Of a stretch of 64,000 nt of DNA, positions 1 to 8,890 are shown piece by piece; the first letter of the stretch is position 1, and the number at the start of each line of letters is the position of its first letter. This DNA comes from Anaerocolumna xylanovorans DSM 12503 (GTDB taxonomy: Bacteria; Bacillota; Clostridia; Lachnospirales; Lachnospiraceae). The notes under the pieces were generated by a model, which was given only the letters and a program-made list of their open reading frames with translations, made no database searches and was not told the origin of the DNA. The translations under genes and the position numbers were made by a program. The stretch is from positions 992,001 through 1,056,000 of the forward strand of contig NZ_FRFD01000003.1 in the NCBI RefSeq assembly GCF_900143645.1, read 5' to 3'.

Positions 1-247
1 TATTACCATAGCGGTTTCTTCTTCTGAAAATATTGACAGGGTAAAAAATATTTTAGATGGAATTATTAAGCAAAATGATAATATAATAAAAGAGACAGCA
101 AATTCTATCTTTGTAAGCAGTTTCGATGCAGGAACTGTCAGCTTAAGTGTGAGGGTATGGGTCAAAACAGAAGATTATACGGCAGCAAAATCCAAGCTGC
201 TGGAAAGCGTAAAAAAAGAATTTGAAGAAAATCAGATTAAAATGTAG
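1..247 (+). CDS. C-terminal fragment of an MscS-family mechanosensitive channel
   Basis: An open frame enters from the left edge (first full codon at position 2) and stops at TAG 245-247, giving about 81 residues. The translation contains SSENIDRVKNILDGII, then SIFVSSFDAGTVSLSVRVWV and KTEDYTAAKSKLLESVKKEF. This is the usual alpha/beta C-terminal cytoplasmic domain of small-conductance mechanosensitive channels (MscS/YggB): a helix, then a strand with the VRVWVKTEDY pattern, then a long final helix. The family forms heptameric inner-membrane channels that open under membrane tension to release osmolytes. The pore-forming helices lie outside the window. The assignment rests on the domain pattern only. 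Confidence 0.75.
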   Translation, partial: ITIAVSSSENIDRVKNILDGIIKQNDNIIKETANSIFVSSFDAGTVSLSVRVWVKTEDYTAAKSKLLESVKKEFEENQIKM

Positions 248-394
248 GCATTTTAGAGGGAAAGTTAATAAAGTAAAGTAAAATAAGCCATTTGATTAAT
301 AAAATAAGGTATGAAAAAGATTTTTAAAAAATGCTTTTCTTTTTTATAAAAAAGTGGTATTTTATCTGTAGGCAAAATTTAAGCCGGAGCAAAG

Positions 395-428
395 ACGTTC
401 CCATGTTTTTTTTGGGGACGCTTTTTTT
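395..428 (+). terminator. Terminator-like hairpin in the leader upstream of glnN
   Basis: The arms at 396-402 (CGTTCCC) and 414-420 (GGGGACG) form a 7-bp stem with one G-U pair, followed by seven T at 422-428. It lies about 150 bases after the MscS stop and about 80 bases before the glnN start. It could end the upstream gene or act as an attenuator for glnN. Clostridial nitrogen genes are known to carry leader terminators controlled by ANTAR-type antiterminators, but I see no second hairpin that would prove it here. Confidence 0.5.
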
Positions 429-508
429 ATACAGGTATGAAATCTATTTACTTGTATCCGAAATAAATTCATCAAAATAAAATATAAATGTGTGGAAGGA
501 GTTTTTTT

Positions 509-2614
509 ATGGCAGAGAAATTGACTGAAATCTTTGGCGCTGATGTTTTTAACGAAGCCACTATGACAGAACGTTTACCCAAAAAAGTTTTTGCCGCTTT
601 AAAGAAGACAATTAAAAACGGAGAAGAATTAGATCCTGAGATAGCTGATATAGTTGCAAATGCTATGAAGGACTGGGCAATCGAAAGAGGAGCAACTCAC
701 TATACCCATTGGTTTCAACCGATGACAGGTATTACTGCTGAAAAACATGATTCCTTTATCAATCCTACCTCCGACGGTAAAATAATCCTTGAATTTTCCG
801 GCAAAGAATTAATAAAAGGTGAACCGGATGCTTCTTCATTTCCTTCCGGCGGTTTAAGAGCAACTTTTGAAGCAAGAGGCTATACAGCATGGGATTGTAC
901 TTCACCTGCATTTTTAAGAGAAGATGCCGCCGGTGTTACCCTTTGCATCCCTACTGCTTTTTGTTCCTACACAGGAGAAGCTCTTGATAAGAAAACACCT
1001 CTTCTTCGTTCTATGGAAGCAATCAGTGACCAGGCTGTTCGTATTCTTAAATTATTCGGACATGATGAAGTAAAATCTGTATCCTGTTCTGTTGGTCCGG
1101 AACAGGAATATTTCATTATAGACAAAGCAAAGTACTTAAAGAGAGAAGACTTGATCTTTACCGGACGTACCTTATTTGGTGCGCAGCCTCCTAAGGGTCA
1201 GGAAATGGAAGATCACTATTTCGGAAGCTTAAAGGAAAGAATTGCATCTTTCATGAAGGAAGTAAATGAAGAGTGCTGGAAGCTTGGTATCTTAGCTAAG
1301 ACACAGCACAATGAAGTTGCTCCTGCACAGCATGAATTAGCTCCTATTTATTCTACGGCAAATATTGCAACTGACCACAATCAGTTAGTAATGGAAATCA
1401 TGAAGAAGGTTGCTAACCGTCATGGTCTTGTTTGCCTGCTTCATGAGAAGCCTTTCGCAGGCGTTAACGGTTCCGGTAAGCATGACAACTGGTCTATCGT
1501 AACAGATACCGGAAAGAACCTGTTAGACCCCGGTAAAACACCTCATGAGAACATTCAGTTCCTTTTAGTCCTTACTGCTGTTATTAAGGCTGTGGATGAG
1601 AATGCTGATCTTCTTCGTCTTTCCGCTTCCAATGCAGGAAATGATCACAGATTAGGTGCAAACGAAGCTCCCCCGGCCATTATCTCTATCTTCCTTGGAG
1701 AGCAGTTAGAGGATGTTGTGAAGCAGCTTGTTGAAACAGGCGATGCTAAGAGCAGCAAGCAGGGCGGTAAGTTAAATATCGGTGTTCACACACTTCCCGA
1801 ATTAAAGAAGGATGCAACAGATAGAAACCGTACATCACCCTTTGCTTTTACAGGAAACAAATTCGAATTCAGAATGGTTGGATCTTCTATGTCTATTGCA
1901 GGTCCTAACACTACCTTAAATACAATCGTTGCTGATGCATTATGCGAATTTGCAGATGAATTGGAAGGTGCAGAAGATTTTGATATAGCTGTACATGATT
2001 TAATCAAGAAGACTTTAACTGAACATCAGAGAATTATTTTCAATGGAAACGGATATTCAGATGAATGGGTTGAGGAAGCAGAAAGAAGAGGACTGCCGAA
2101 TTTAAGATCTCTTGTAGAAGCTATTCCTGCTATGACCTCTGAAAGAGCGATCAAGATATTCAGCAAATTCAATGTTCTGTCAGAAGTGGAACTTCATTCC
2201 CGTGCAGAAATTGAATTTGAAGCTTATTCAAAGACCATAAACATTGAAGCTAAGACAATGATTGAGATGGCAAACAAGCTCTTCATTCCTGCGGCTATTA
2301 AGTATGCTTCAGGTCTTGCCGGCTCTATCAATACCATTAAAGCCGCTGTTCCCAGTGTAGACGTTTCTGTACAGGAAGGCCTGTTAAAAGAAACTTCCTC
2401 TTTACTTGCAACAGCAAAAGCATCCCTTGATAAGCTTCAGGCAGCTGTTGCAGAAGCAGCTGAAAAAGAAGGTCAGGAACAGGCTGTATTCTTTAAAAAG
2501 TCTGTATTCCCGATAATGGACGAATTGAGAAAGCCCATTGATGCGCTGGAATTAATTGTAGACAAGGAAATTTGGCCGGTACCTACTTATGGAGATTTAT
2601 TATTTGAGGTATAA
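509..2614 (+). CDS. glnN: Glutamine synthetase type III (GlnN)
   Basis: Catalyses ATP-dependent ligation of ammonia to glutamate in the cytoplasm and is the entry point of nitrogen assimilation. The 701-aa length is that of the GSIII class (about 700 aa; GSI and GSII are 350-470). Diagnostic segments are visible: GPEQEYFIID in the N-terminal half, KTQHNEVAPAQHELAPIY, the nucleotide loop NGSGKHDNWS, and SASNAGNDHRLGANEAPP. An upstream ATG at 488 is in frame, but GGAAGGAG at 494-501 lies 7 bases before the ATG at 509, so MAEKLTEIFG is taken as the start. It is transcribed alone, with a terminator-like leader in front and a clear terminator behind. Confidence 0.96.
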   Translation: MAEKLTEIFGADVFNEATMTERLPKKVFAALKKTIKNGEELDPEIADIVANAMKDWAIERGATHYTHWFQPMTGITAEKHDSFINPTSDGKIILEFSGKELIKGEPDASSFPSGGLRATFEARGYTAWDCTSPAFLREDAAGVTLCIPTAFCSYTGEALDKKTPLLRSMEAISDQAVRILKLFGHDEVKSVSCSVGPEQEYFIIDKAKYLKREDLIFTGRTLFGAQPPKGQEMEDHYFGSLKERIASFMKEVNEECWKLGILAKTQHNEVAPAQHELAPIYSTANIATDHNQLVMEIMKKVANRHGLVCLLHEKPFAGVNGSGKHDNWSIVTDTGKNLLDPGKTPHENIQFLLVLTAVIKAVDENADLLRLSASNAGNDHRLGANEAPPAIISIFLGEQLEDVVKQLVETGDAKSSKQGGKLNIGVHTLPELKKDATDRNRTSPFAFTGNKFEFRMVGSSMSIAGPNTTLNTIVADALCEFADELEGAEDFDIAVHDLIKKTLTEHQRIIFNGNGYSDEWVEEAERRGLPNLRSLVEAIPAMTSERAIKIFSKFNVLSEVELHSRAEIEFEAYSKTINIEAKTMIEMANKLFIPAAIKYASGLAGSINTIKAAVPSVDVSVQEGLLKETSSLLATAKASLDKLQAAVAEAAEKEGQEQAVFFKKSVFPIMDELRKPIDALELIVDKEIWPVPTYGDLLFEV

Positions 2615-2672
2615 TTTTAAGCTTATTTCAGAACATAAGATGAGTTAATGGAGTAATTCCGATATAAAAGAA

Positions 2673-2708
2673 AGACTGCTGTATCTGCATAGATTGGCAG
2701 TCTTTTTT
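2673..2708 (+). terminator. Rho-independent terminator after glnN
   Basis: AGACTGC (2673-2679) pairs with GCAGTCT (2697-2703), followed directly by a T run. It separates glnN from truA. Confidence 0.88.
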
Positions 2709-2838
2709 GAATATATTAATTTTGCTATTTACATTTCTATTTTATTATATAATAATGGAATAGCGAATGGGGCGTTTAATGCTTAAGTATACTTCCCATA
2801 TATCGCAAAAGAAAGTTAAGAAAGGGATTGTACAATAG

Positions 2839-3585
2839 ATGAGAAACATTAAACTGGTACTGGAATATGATGGTTCCCGGTACGACGGATGGCAAAAGCA
2901 GCCAGGAAGTAATAAGAGTATCACTATTCAGGATAAAGTAGAAGCTGTCTTAAATAAGATGGAAGAGGAAGTGGTTGAGCTTACTGGTGCTGCCAGAACA
3001 GAAGCAGGCGTTCATGCATATGGACAAATTGCCAATTTTAAAACAAATACCGATTTGAAGACTTATGAAATTAAACATTATCTTAACCGTTATCTTCCCA
3101 GAGATATTGCAGTGATGGAAGCTCTTGAGGTACCGGAGCGCTTTCACAGCAGTTTTAATGCAAAGGGTTTTCAATATGTCTATAAGATAACCACAGGAGA
3201 AGTACCTTCGGTTTTTGAGAGAAAATATAATTACTATTGCTTCCATAAGCTGGATGTATCTCTTATGAAAAAAGCAGCACAAAGTCTAATTGGCGAGCAT
3301 GATTTCAAAGCATTTTCTGATAATAAAAGAATGAAAAAATCGACTGTTCGGAGAATGAAAAATATTGAAATCAAGACAGGGATTAATTCAATTGATATTA
3401 TATTGGAAGCAGATGATTTCTGGCCAAATATGGTGAGGATTATCGCAGGCACCCTGATAGAAATAGGCGAAGGAAACATGGCACCTGAATATATGGAAGA
3501 GATACTGGCAAGCGGTGACAGAAGTAAGGCAGGGGAAACGGCAGAGGCAAAAGGACTTTTTCTGATGGATGTGAAGTATGAATGA
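2839..3585 (+). CDS. truA: tRNA pseudouridine(38-40) synthase TruA, with Glu at the catalytic position
   Basis: Family role: isomerises uridines 38-40 in the anticodon arm of many tRNAs. The 248-aa length fits TruA. Visible family features are the N-terminal LEYDGSRYDGWQKQ segment, the ARTEAGVHAYGQ active-site loop, and the C-terminal FWPNMVRIIAGTLIEIGEG (normally FLYHMVRxIVG). The usual loop is RTDAGVHA and its Asp is the nucleophile found in all pseudouridine synthases. Here codon 3001-3003 is GAA, giving Glu at residue 55. The FLYH motif is also altered to FWPN. It may be a divergent paralog with changed or lost catalysis rather than the housekeeping enzyme. It stands alone between two terminators. 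Confidence 0.85.
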   Translation: MRNIKLVLEYDGSRYDGWQKQPGSNKSITIQDKVEAVLNKMEEEVVELTGAARTEAGVHAYGQIANFKTNTDLKTYEIKHYLNRYLPRDIAVMEALEVPERFHSSFNAKGFQYVYKITTGEVPSVFERKYNYYCFHKLDVSLMKKAAQSLIGEHDFKAFSDNKRMKKSTVRRMKNIEIKTGINSIDIILEADDFWPNMVRIIAGTLIEIGEGNMAPEYMEEILASGDRSKAGETAEAKGLFLMDVKYE

Positions 3586-3628
3586 TTTCCATTTTGGTCA
3601 TAGATAGTGAATGAAGATAATACAGACA

Positions 3629-3676
3629 GGGGCAGAAGCCATAAAAACAGGCTCTGCCCCTTAATTTAATATTTTT
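3629..3676 (+). terminator. Terminator after truA
   Basis: GGGGCAG (3629-3635) pairs with CTGCCCC (3654-3660), with further pairing of AGCC and GGCT inside. The T-rich tract after it (ends TTTTTT near 3675) serves the plus strand. It lies between convergent truA and glmS. Confidence 0.82.
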
Positions 3677-3689
3677 TATACCTTATGAA

Positions 3690-5522
3690 TTATTCTACGG
3701 TAACAGATTTAGCAAGATTTCTTGGCTGGTCTACATTAAGCCCCCTGTGAAGGGAGGTGTAATAGGCCAAAAGCTGTAATATGACAGCAGCCAGGAAAGG
3801 CGCATACTCATCCTTAATTTCCGGCAGAACAATATGATAATCATAAATGGAAGGTTCTGCTTTTTGACCGCTTATAGTAATTAGTATCACGAAAGCATCT
3901 CTTGCTTTGACTTCGCGGATATTGGAAATCATCTTGGCATATACCTTTTGCTGGGTAGCCAGTGCTACCACAGGGACACCTTCTGTTACAAGGGAGAGGG
4001 TACCGTGTTTTAATTCACCGGCAGCATAGGCCTCCGAATGAATGTAGCTGATTTCCTTTAATTTAATAGATCCTTCGCAGGAGAGGGCATAGTCAAGACC
4101 TCTGCCGATAAAGAAGAGGTCCTCTTTTTCTTTCAGCTGTCTGCTGATTTCTTCTATTATCTTATCCTGTGAGAGAGTTTCTTCCAAGGCTGGGATAACA
4201 TTTAAAAGCTGCTGCATTTCTTCCATGCAGGCTTCTTTTTCCAACTTGCCTGTAGCATAGGCAAACCGGAAGGCAAGAAGATACAGGCAGGCTAATTGTG
4301 CCGTATATGCTTTTGTGCTGGCAACGGCAATTTCCGGGCCAGCATGGGTATAGAGCACATAATCACTTTCTCTGGCAATGGAAGAGCCTTTTACATTGAC
4401 GATAGAAAGAGTGGAAGCCCCCCGTTCCCTGGAAAGCTTAAGAGCAGCCAGAGTATCTGCCGTTTCACCGGATTGTGATATGGTAATAACGAGAGTATTT
4501 TTATCTATAATAGGGTCCTGGTAACGGAATTCAGAAGCAACCTCAACAGTAACAGGCAGACGAAGAAGCTTCTCTAGCATAACCCTTCCGATAAGGCCGG
4601 CATGCATGGCTGTTCCGCAGGCGGTAATAACAATTCTTGTAATACCGTCAAAAAGAGAATCGGGAATAGCATCCGCCGTAAAATCCGGAAGCTTATTCTG
4701 AATTCTTGGCAGGATAGTATTGCGCAGAGAATCAGGCTGTTCATGGATTTCCTTTAACATAAAGTGAGGATATCCGCCCTTCTTGGCAGCCGTCATATCC
4801 CAATTAACATGAAGTATCCTCGGGCAGACAAGATTACCGTCAAGGTCTGTAAGAATAATCTTATCCTTTTTTAAGATTACTACATGCATCTCTGGTACAA
4901 CAAAATAATCCTTGGAATAATCGATCAGAGCAACCATATCGGATGCAATGATGGAACCTTCTTTTGCATGGCAGGCAACGAGAGGACTGCTGTTTCTAAG
5001 GCTGTAGATTACTTCCGGCTGATCGGCAAAAAGTATACAAAAAGCGTATGCACCTTCTATCAATTCAACGGCCTGTTTGATGGCTTTTAAAGCATCGCCT
5101 TCATAGAGGCTGTCAAGCAGAAGCGCAGCAATTTCAGTATCTGTCTGAGAGATGGGAATCCTTCCTTCTTCTTTCAGACGGATTTCCAATTCTCTATAAT
5201 TTTCAATAATCCCATTATGGATTAGAGTAACTTTTCCGGCAGTATGAGGATGGGCATTGGTATCTGTAACGCCTCCGTGGGTTGCCCATCGGGTATGCCC
5301 GATACCGCAAGTACTCCCAGTATCCTCTGCAGATGTGTTTAGAGCAGCTATCTTATCAGTGAGAGCAGCTACCTTTCCGGTGGTCTTAATGGTATTGATG
5401 CTTCCACCTTCATAAAATGCAATACCTGCGCTGTCATAGCCTCTGTATTCCAGGGCGGTAAGACCGTCAATCAGAACCTTTTTTGCCTCCGTGTAACCTG
5501 TAAAGCCAATAATTCCACACAT
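3690..5522 (-). CDS. glmS: Glutamine-fructose-6-phosphate aminotransferase (isomerising) GlmS
   Basis: Makes glucosamine-6-phosphate from fructose-6-phosphate and glutamine, the committed step to UDP-GlcNAc and the cell wall. The 610-aa length is normal. The N-terminal class II glutaminase domain begins MCGIIGF, with Cys2 as nucleophile after removal of Met, and contains TRWATHGGVTDTNAHPH. Two SIS sugar-isomerase domains follow (ITACGTAMHAGL, TISQSGETADT, then FFIGRGLDYALSCEGSIKLKE), and the protein ends KSVTVE as is standard. The leader carries a glmS ribozyme, so expression should fall when glucosamine-6-phosphate accumulates. Confidence 0.98.
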   Translation of the reverse strand: MCGIIGFTGYTEAKKVLIDGLTALEYRGYDSAGIAFYEGGSINTIKTTGKVAALTDKIAALNTSAEDTGSTCGIGHTRWATHGGVTDTNAHPHTAGKVTLIHNGIIENYRELEIRLKEEGRIPISQTDTEIAALLLDSLYEGDALKAIKQAVELIEGAYAFCILFADQPEVIYSLRNSSPLVACHAKEGSIIASDMVALIDYSKDYFVVPEMHVVILKKDKIILTDLDGNLVCPRILHVNWDMTAAKKGGYPHFMLKEIHEQPDSLRNTILPRIQNKLPDFTADAIPDSLFDGITRIVITACGTAMHAGLIGRVMLEKLLRLPVTVEVASEFRYQDPIIDKNTLVITISQSGETADTLAALKLSRERGASTLSIVNVKGSSIARESDYVLYTHAGPEIAVASTKAYTAQLACLYLLAFRFAYATGKLEKEACMEEMQQLLNVIPALEETLSQDKIIEEISRQLKEKEDLFFIGRGLDYALSCEGSIKLKEISYIHSEAYAAGELKHGTLSLVTEGVPVVALATQQKVYAKMISNIREVKARDAFVILITISGQKAEPSIYDYHIVLPEIKDEYAPFLAAVILQLLAYYTSLHRGLNVDQPRNLAKSVTVE

Positions 5523-5639
5523 AATAATTCTCCTTTATTCTGTTTTCAATGTTCTAATTATGAATTCGCAGAAACACAGAAACTAAACTGAAACAAACGG
5601 GCATAAATATAGCCTGATGGTTAGAACAGTTTGCAGGTC

Positions 5640-5806
5640 TCTTAATTCAATTATCTTGGTATTGCCGCTGTTGTGTTCCGGTTACCCGGAGGTTTTTCAG
5701 CAATTCACACATCCAAGCCTATGAGAGAGCATCCGCCGAATATTTCGCTGACTCCCTACCTCGTTAACCTCTATATATTGCCCAAAGAGGTACATGGCGC
5801 TAATTT
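5640..5806 (-). ncRNA. glmS self-cleaving ribozyme/riboswitch
   Basis: On the minus strand about 115-280 bases before the glmS ATG, the conserved core is readable: GCGCC (complement of 5796-5800) marks the cleavage site after A5801. It is followed by GAGGTTAACGAGGTAGGGAG, then AGCGAAATATTCGGCGGATG and CTCTCTCAT, the hallmark double-pseudoknot segments. This RNA class uses glucosamine-6-phosphate as a cofactor to cut its own 5' end, which destabilises glmS mRNA. Boundaries are approximate. The 3' side (P3/P4) contains a CCGGGTAACCGG hairpin. Confidence 0.93.
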
Positions 5807-5898
5807 AAACATTTCTGTTGGGCGGACCCTGGGCCGGTCCGGTCTATGGTTACGGTATAGTTTAATATATGCTCTTTGCTCCCTTCTGTGCACAAAGC

Positions 5899-5928
5899 AC
5901 TATAGTCAGGTTTTCTGAAAGTTACCAA
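5899..5928 (-). promoter_or_regulatory. Candidate sigma-A promoter of the glmS ribozyme leader
   Basis: On the minus strand TTGGTA (complement of 5923-5928) and TATAGT (complement of 5899-5904) are separated by 18 bases. It would start transcription about 90 bases before the ribozyme cleavage site. Between the two, 5826-5842 can form a GGACC/GGTCC hairpin. Confidence 0.45.
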
Positions 5929-6121
5929 TATATATTATCATCTTAAAGAATACAAGTCAACTTATAAGCGCAATAAATAAGAAGGCAAATAGAAATACAG
6001 AGTATCTTTTTATAAGAATAATTGGAATAATATTCCGGGTACATGAATATAATATTAAGATTTATTACACTCATAAAATGAAGTGTTTTATTGTATTTCA
6101 GATTAAAAAGGAGAGAGAACG

Positions 6122-6715
6122 ATGAACCCATGGCTTACTATTGACTTACCGGATTATGAAAATCATATGTGTCATGCATCCGTCTGCGGGTTACAGGCAT
6201 TAAATGAGATGATGGACAGCCAGATTAATAAATATGATGTGAAAACGGCAATGATTTTGGGAATTGCCGAAGTAAATGGTTTAAATCACATTAACCCCGA
6301 CAAGTTTGAAAAAGTCTATGGGGTGGATATCAACAGCAATTATCTTGCCTTATGCCTGGAAAGATATAAGAATCTATCCGGAATTTTTGAACCCCTTCAT
6401 ATTGATCTTACTCAAAATGTAAGTGAACTGCCAGAGGCCCGCTTGCTGGTAGCTGATTTGCTTTTAGAATACATCGGGCTTAATTGTTTTTTGAAAGTAG
6501 TGGAGCAGGTCAAGCCGGAATATATATCCTGTATCCTGCAAATTAATACGGATGAAAGCTTTGTATTTGACGGGTCAGAGGATGTATCTCATCCCATTAC
6601 TCTTTACGAATTAACAAAAGCTATGTTTCAGATTCACTATGAATTAAACATTGCAGATGAAAGAGAACTGCCAGATTGTAAAAAACTTTTACAGCTGGAT
6701 TATATAAAAGCATAA
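6122..6715 (+). CDS. Class I SAM-dependent methyltransferase-like protein
   Basis: A 197-aa protein with a clear AAAGGAGAG ribosome binding site before ATG 6122. The middle has a Rossmann-like order: strand AMILGIAEVNGL (GxG-like SAM loop, degenerate), KVYGVDINSNYL with the acidic residue expected to bind the ribose, EPLHIDLTQ (motif II-like), then LLVADLLLEYIGL. This matches small stand-alone methyltransferase folds, but the glycine-rich loop is poor and no substrate can be named. The gene is between the divergent glmS leader and the patatin gene and may share transcription with the latter (about 90-base gap). Confidence 0.6.
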   Translation: MNPWLTIDLPDYENHMCHASVCGLQALNEMMDSQINKYDVKTAMILGIAEVNGLNHINPDKFEKVYGVDINSNYLALCLERYKNLSGIFEPLHIDLTQNVSELPEARLLVADLLLEYIGLNCFLKVVEQVKPEYISCILQINTDESFVFDGSEDVSHPITLYELTKAMFQIHYELNIADERELPDCKKLLQLDYIKA

Positions 6716-6806
6716 GAAATAGTCGAGGGTAAACAATCCGTACGTTGCCAATTCCTTTGGTATCTGCTATAATATTTTCTATGCTTGTAGTAAAGGAGTG
6801 ACTATT

Positions 6807-7643
6807 ATGGCTGGAATCATATTCGAAGGCGGAACCTTCCGTCCGATTTTCAGTGCGGGTGTTATGGATGCACTGTTGGAAAAAGAAATTATGTTTCCCT
6901 ATTGCATTGGTGTGTCTGCCGGTATTAGTTTTGGGGTTTCTTACATATCAAAGCAAAAAGGAAGAAATCTTGAGGTGCTTTTAAATTGCAGAAAAGACAA
7001 GCGTTATATCAGCACCAGGAATTTAATAAAATGCCGAAGCCTTTTTGGACTGGATTTTGTATATGATGAAGTGCCCAATAAACTTTTCCCCTTTGATTGG
7101 GATACGTTTTTTAAATATGAGGGCAAGGCATTAGTAGGTGTAACTAATGCAGAAACCGGTAAAGCAGAATATCTTAATGCTATGGATACCGACAAAAGAT
7201 GTACGATACTTCAGGCAACCTGTGCCATGCCGTTATTTTTTCCTGCAATTAATTGGAAAGGCGGTATGTACTATGACGGAGGACTGGCAGATTCCATTCC
7301 TATACGGAAAGCCATAGAAGATGGCAATGAAAAGAATCTGATTGTACTGACCCGTCCGAAGGGATACCGTAGAACCCTTGGAAGAGACAGTAAGTTAGCC
7401 ATGCGTTTGCTTCGCAATAAGTATCCTGCGATGGTTGAAGTAATAAGGAACAGACCTGATATGTATAATGAAACCGTAGCATTTTGCGAGGAACTTGAAA
7501 GAGAAGGAAAGGCAGTAATCCTAAGGCCGGAATATACGGTTGAAAGTATGGAGAAAGATTTGGCGGCTCTTGAAAGAAATTATAAACATGGCTATGATAT
7601 GGCTATGAATCACATAGATGAGATTAAGAAACTCCTTGTTTAA
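6807..7643 (+). CDS. Patatin-like phospholipase (RssA/YjjU type)
   Basis: A predicted serine lipase or acyl hydrolase of 278 aa. Near the N-terminus FEGGTFR is the glycine-rich oxyanion motif, GVSAGIS is the GxSxG nucleophile elbow, and YYDGGLADSIPI carries the DGG/A motif with the catalytic Asp of the Ser-Asp dyad. A GTG at 6798 is in frame but lies inside the SD (AAAGGAG 6792-6798). The ATG at 6807 has correct spacing and gives MAGIIFEGG. Patatin proteins of this length in Firmicutes are cytoplasmic and mostly uncharacterised; the lipid substrate is unknown. Confidence 0.88.
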   Translation: MAGIIFEGGTFRPIFSAGVMDALLEKEIMFPYCIGVSAGISFGVSYISKQKGRNLEVLLNCRKDKRYISTRNLIKCRSLFGLDFVYDEVPNKLFPFDWDTFFKYEGKALVGVTNAETGKAEYLNAMDTDKRCTILQATCAMPLFFPAINWKGGMYYDGGLADSIPIRKAIEDGNEKNLIVLTRPKGYRRTLGRDSKLAMRLLRNKYPAMVEVIRNRPDMYNETVAFCEELEREGKAVILRPEYTVESMEKDLAALERNYKHGYDMAMNHIDEIKKLLV

Positions 7644-7713
7644 AATCCTGGCACACCTGGAATAATGCCGGTAATGCAGAGATTTATCTTTGCGGACATT
7701 CTACAAATACATA

Positions 7714-7762
7714 GGGTATGTCAAAAGACTTTCTAGGAAAGAGTCTTCCGACATACCCTTTT
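7714..7762 (+). terminator. Long hairpin between convergent genes (terminator)
   Basis: GGGTATGTC (7714-7722) pairs with GACATACCC (7750-7758); inner segments AAAGACTTTC and GAAAGAGTCTT also pair. A short T run (TTTT) follows on the plus strand. It separates the patatin gene from the minus-strand aldo/keto reductase. It resembles the hairpin at 38035-38091. Confidence 0.7.
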
Positions 7763-7792
7763 AAATAATTCATATAAAGGTTAACTAAACGA

Positions 7793-8890
7793 TTATGCTC
7801 CCTTTGAAATCTCTCCCAGTCTGTCGATAATAGGAAGATGCTGTGTACAAAGCTTTTCACATTTTCCGCACTTAATACATTCAGCCGCCATTTCAGAAGG
7901 GATTCCCCAATGGTATTTCAGCCTGTCAAACATGTTATTGCCAAGAAGCTTTTCATTATAAGCATCCATGTATTTCGGGATATCGATATTTTTTGGACAG
8001 TGCTTACAGTAAGCGCAGCCTGTGCACAGGTTATTTAAAGCAACACCCTTATTTTCGTATTCTTCAAATATTTCCCTTGCAGGTCTTTCCTTCAGATGTT
8101 CTACTGCCTTACAGGCATCGTCCACATGTTCCTTTGTTGTACATCCGGCTAAGGTTATGGTAATTTCCTTGTGGGAGGCCACGAAGTTAAGAGCCGCCTG
8201 GGCAACCGTAAGGTCAGTTCCTTCTGCCAGGTACTCAAAGGTCTTAGGATTATTCGGTATCAGTCCGCCGCCTAAGGGGTTCATAACTACAACACCCATG
8301 CCTTTTTCATAAGCTGCGGTTATACCGGTCTGGCGGAAACGGTAATTTAAGGCATTATAGCCGATAAGCATACCTTTAAAACGGTCGGCAGCAACGGCAT
8401 CTTCTAATTCATTTCCCTGCATATGAGAGGAAAATACGATATTTCTTATCAGACCTTCGCTTTTTGCTTCCTCGAAGAAACCATAAAGAGATTCACACTG
8501 GCTTTCAAAAGAATCCAGATTTAATACGCACCATAAATGGTAAAAATCCAGATAATCCACTTTCAGTCTGCTTAAAGTTGTTTCCAGCCTGCTGCGGAAG
8601 GCATCTCTTGTGCTTTTCCCGCCAATAGTGCCAAGATTTGTCTTTGAAGATATGTAGTAACTGTCCCTTGGCAATTGGGAAAGCGCCATACCTGTTATAA
8701 TCTCGCTCTTATCATTACAATAAAAAGGAGCGGTATCAAAATAGTTGATTCCCTTTTCATGAGCGTATAGCACAATCTCTGAACATTCTTCGAATCTTTC
8801 TGCTTTTACATCTTCGTCATCGTAACGCATACATCCCATACCGATGGCGGACACTTTCATGTCAGTATTACCATACTGTTTATAATACAT
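7793..8890 (-). CDS. Aldo/keto reductase with C-terminal 4Fe-4S ferredoxin-type cysteines
   Basis: Predicted NAD(P)H-dependent oxidoreductase of 365 aa. The N-terminal TIM barrel starts YKQYGNTDMKVSAIGMG and has the NYFDTAPFY segment with catalytic Asp/Tyr, then DFYHLW. The C-terminal 80 residues add NLCTGCAYCKHCPKNIDIP and ECIKCGKCEKLC, two cysteine clusters typical of 4Fe-4S-containing anaerobic aldo/keto reductases. The substrate is unknown. The start ATG at 8890 has GGAGG about 8 bases before it. It is monocistronic on the minus strand. Confidence 0.9.
   Translation of the reverse strand: MYYKQYGNTDMKVSAIGMGCMRYDDEDVKAERFEECSEIVLYAHEKGINYFDTAPFYCNDKSEIITGMALSQLPRDSYYISSKTNLGTIGGKSTRDAFRSRLETTLSRLKVDYLDFYHLWCVLNLDSFESQCESLYGFFEEAKSEGLIRNIVFSSHMQGNELEDAVAADRFKGMLIGYNALNYRFRQTGITAAYEKGMGVVVMNPLGGGLIPNNPKTFEYLAEGTDLTVAQAALNFVASHKEITITLAGCTTKEHVDDACKAVEHLKERPAREIFEEYENKGVALNNLCTGCAYCKHCPKNIDIPKYMDAYNEKLLGNNMFDRLKYHWGIPSEMAAECIKCGKCEKLCTQHLPIIDRLGEISKGA

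Noticed and set aside
5673..5918. 81-aa plus-strand reading frame in front of glmS
   Set aside because: It lies antisense to the glmS ribozyme and its leader; no SD, and the sequence is fully explained by RNA structure.
5943..6131. 62-aa minus-strand reading frame upstream of the methyltransferase-like gene
   Set aside because: AT-rich, no SD, overlaps the promoter and SD of the plus-strand gene; composition looks like chance.
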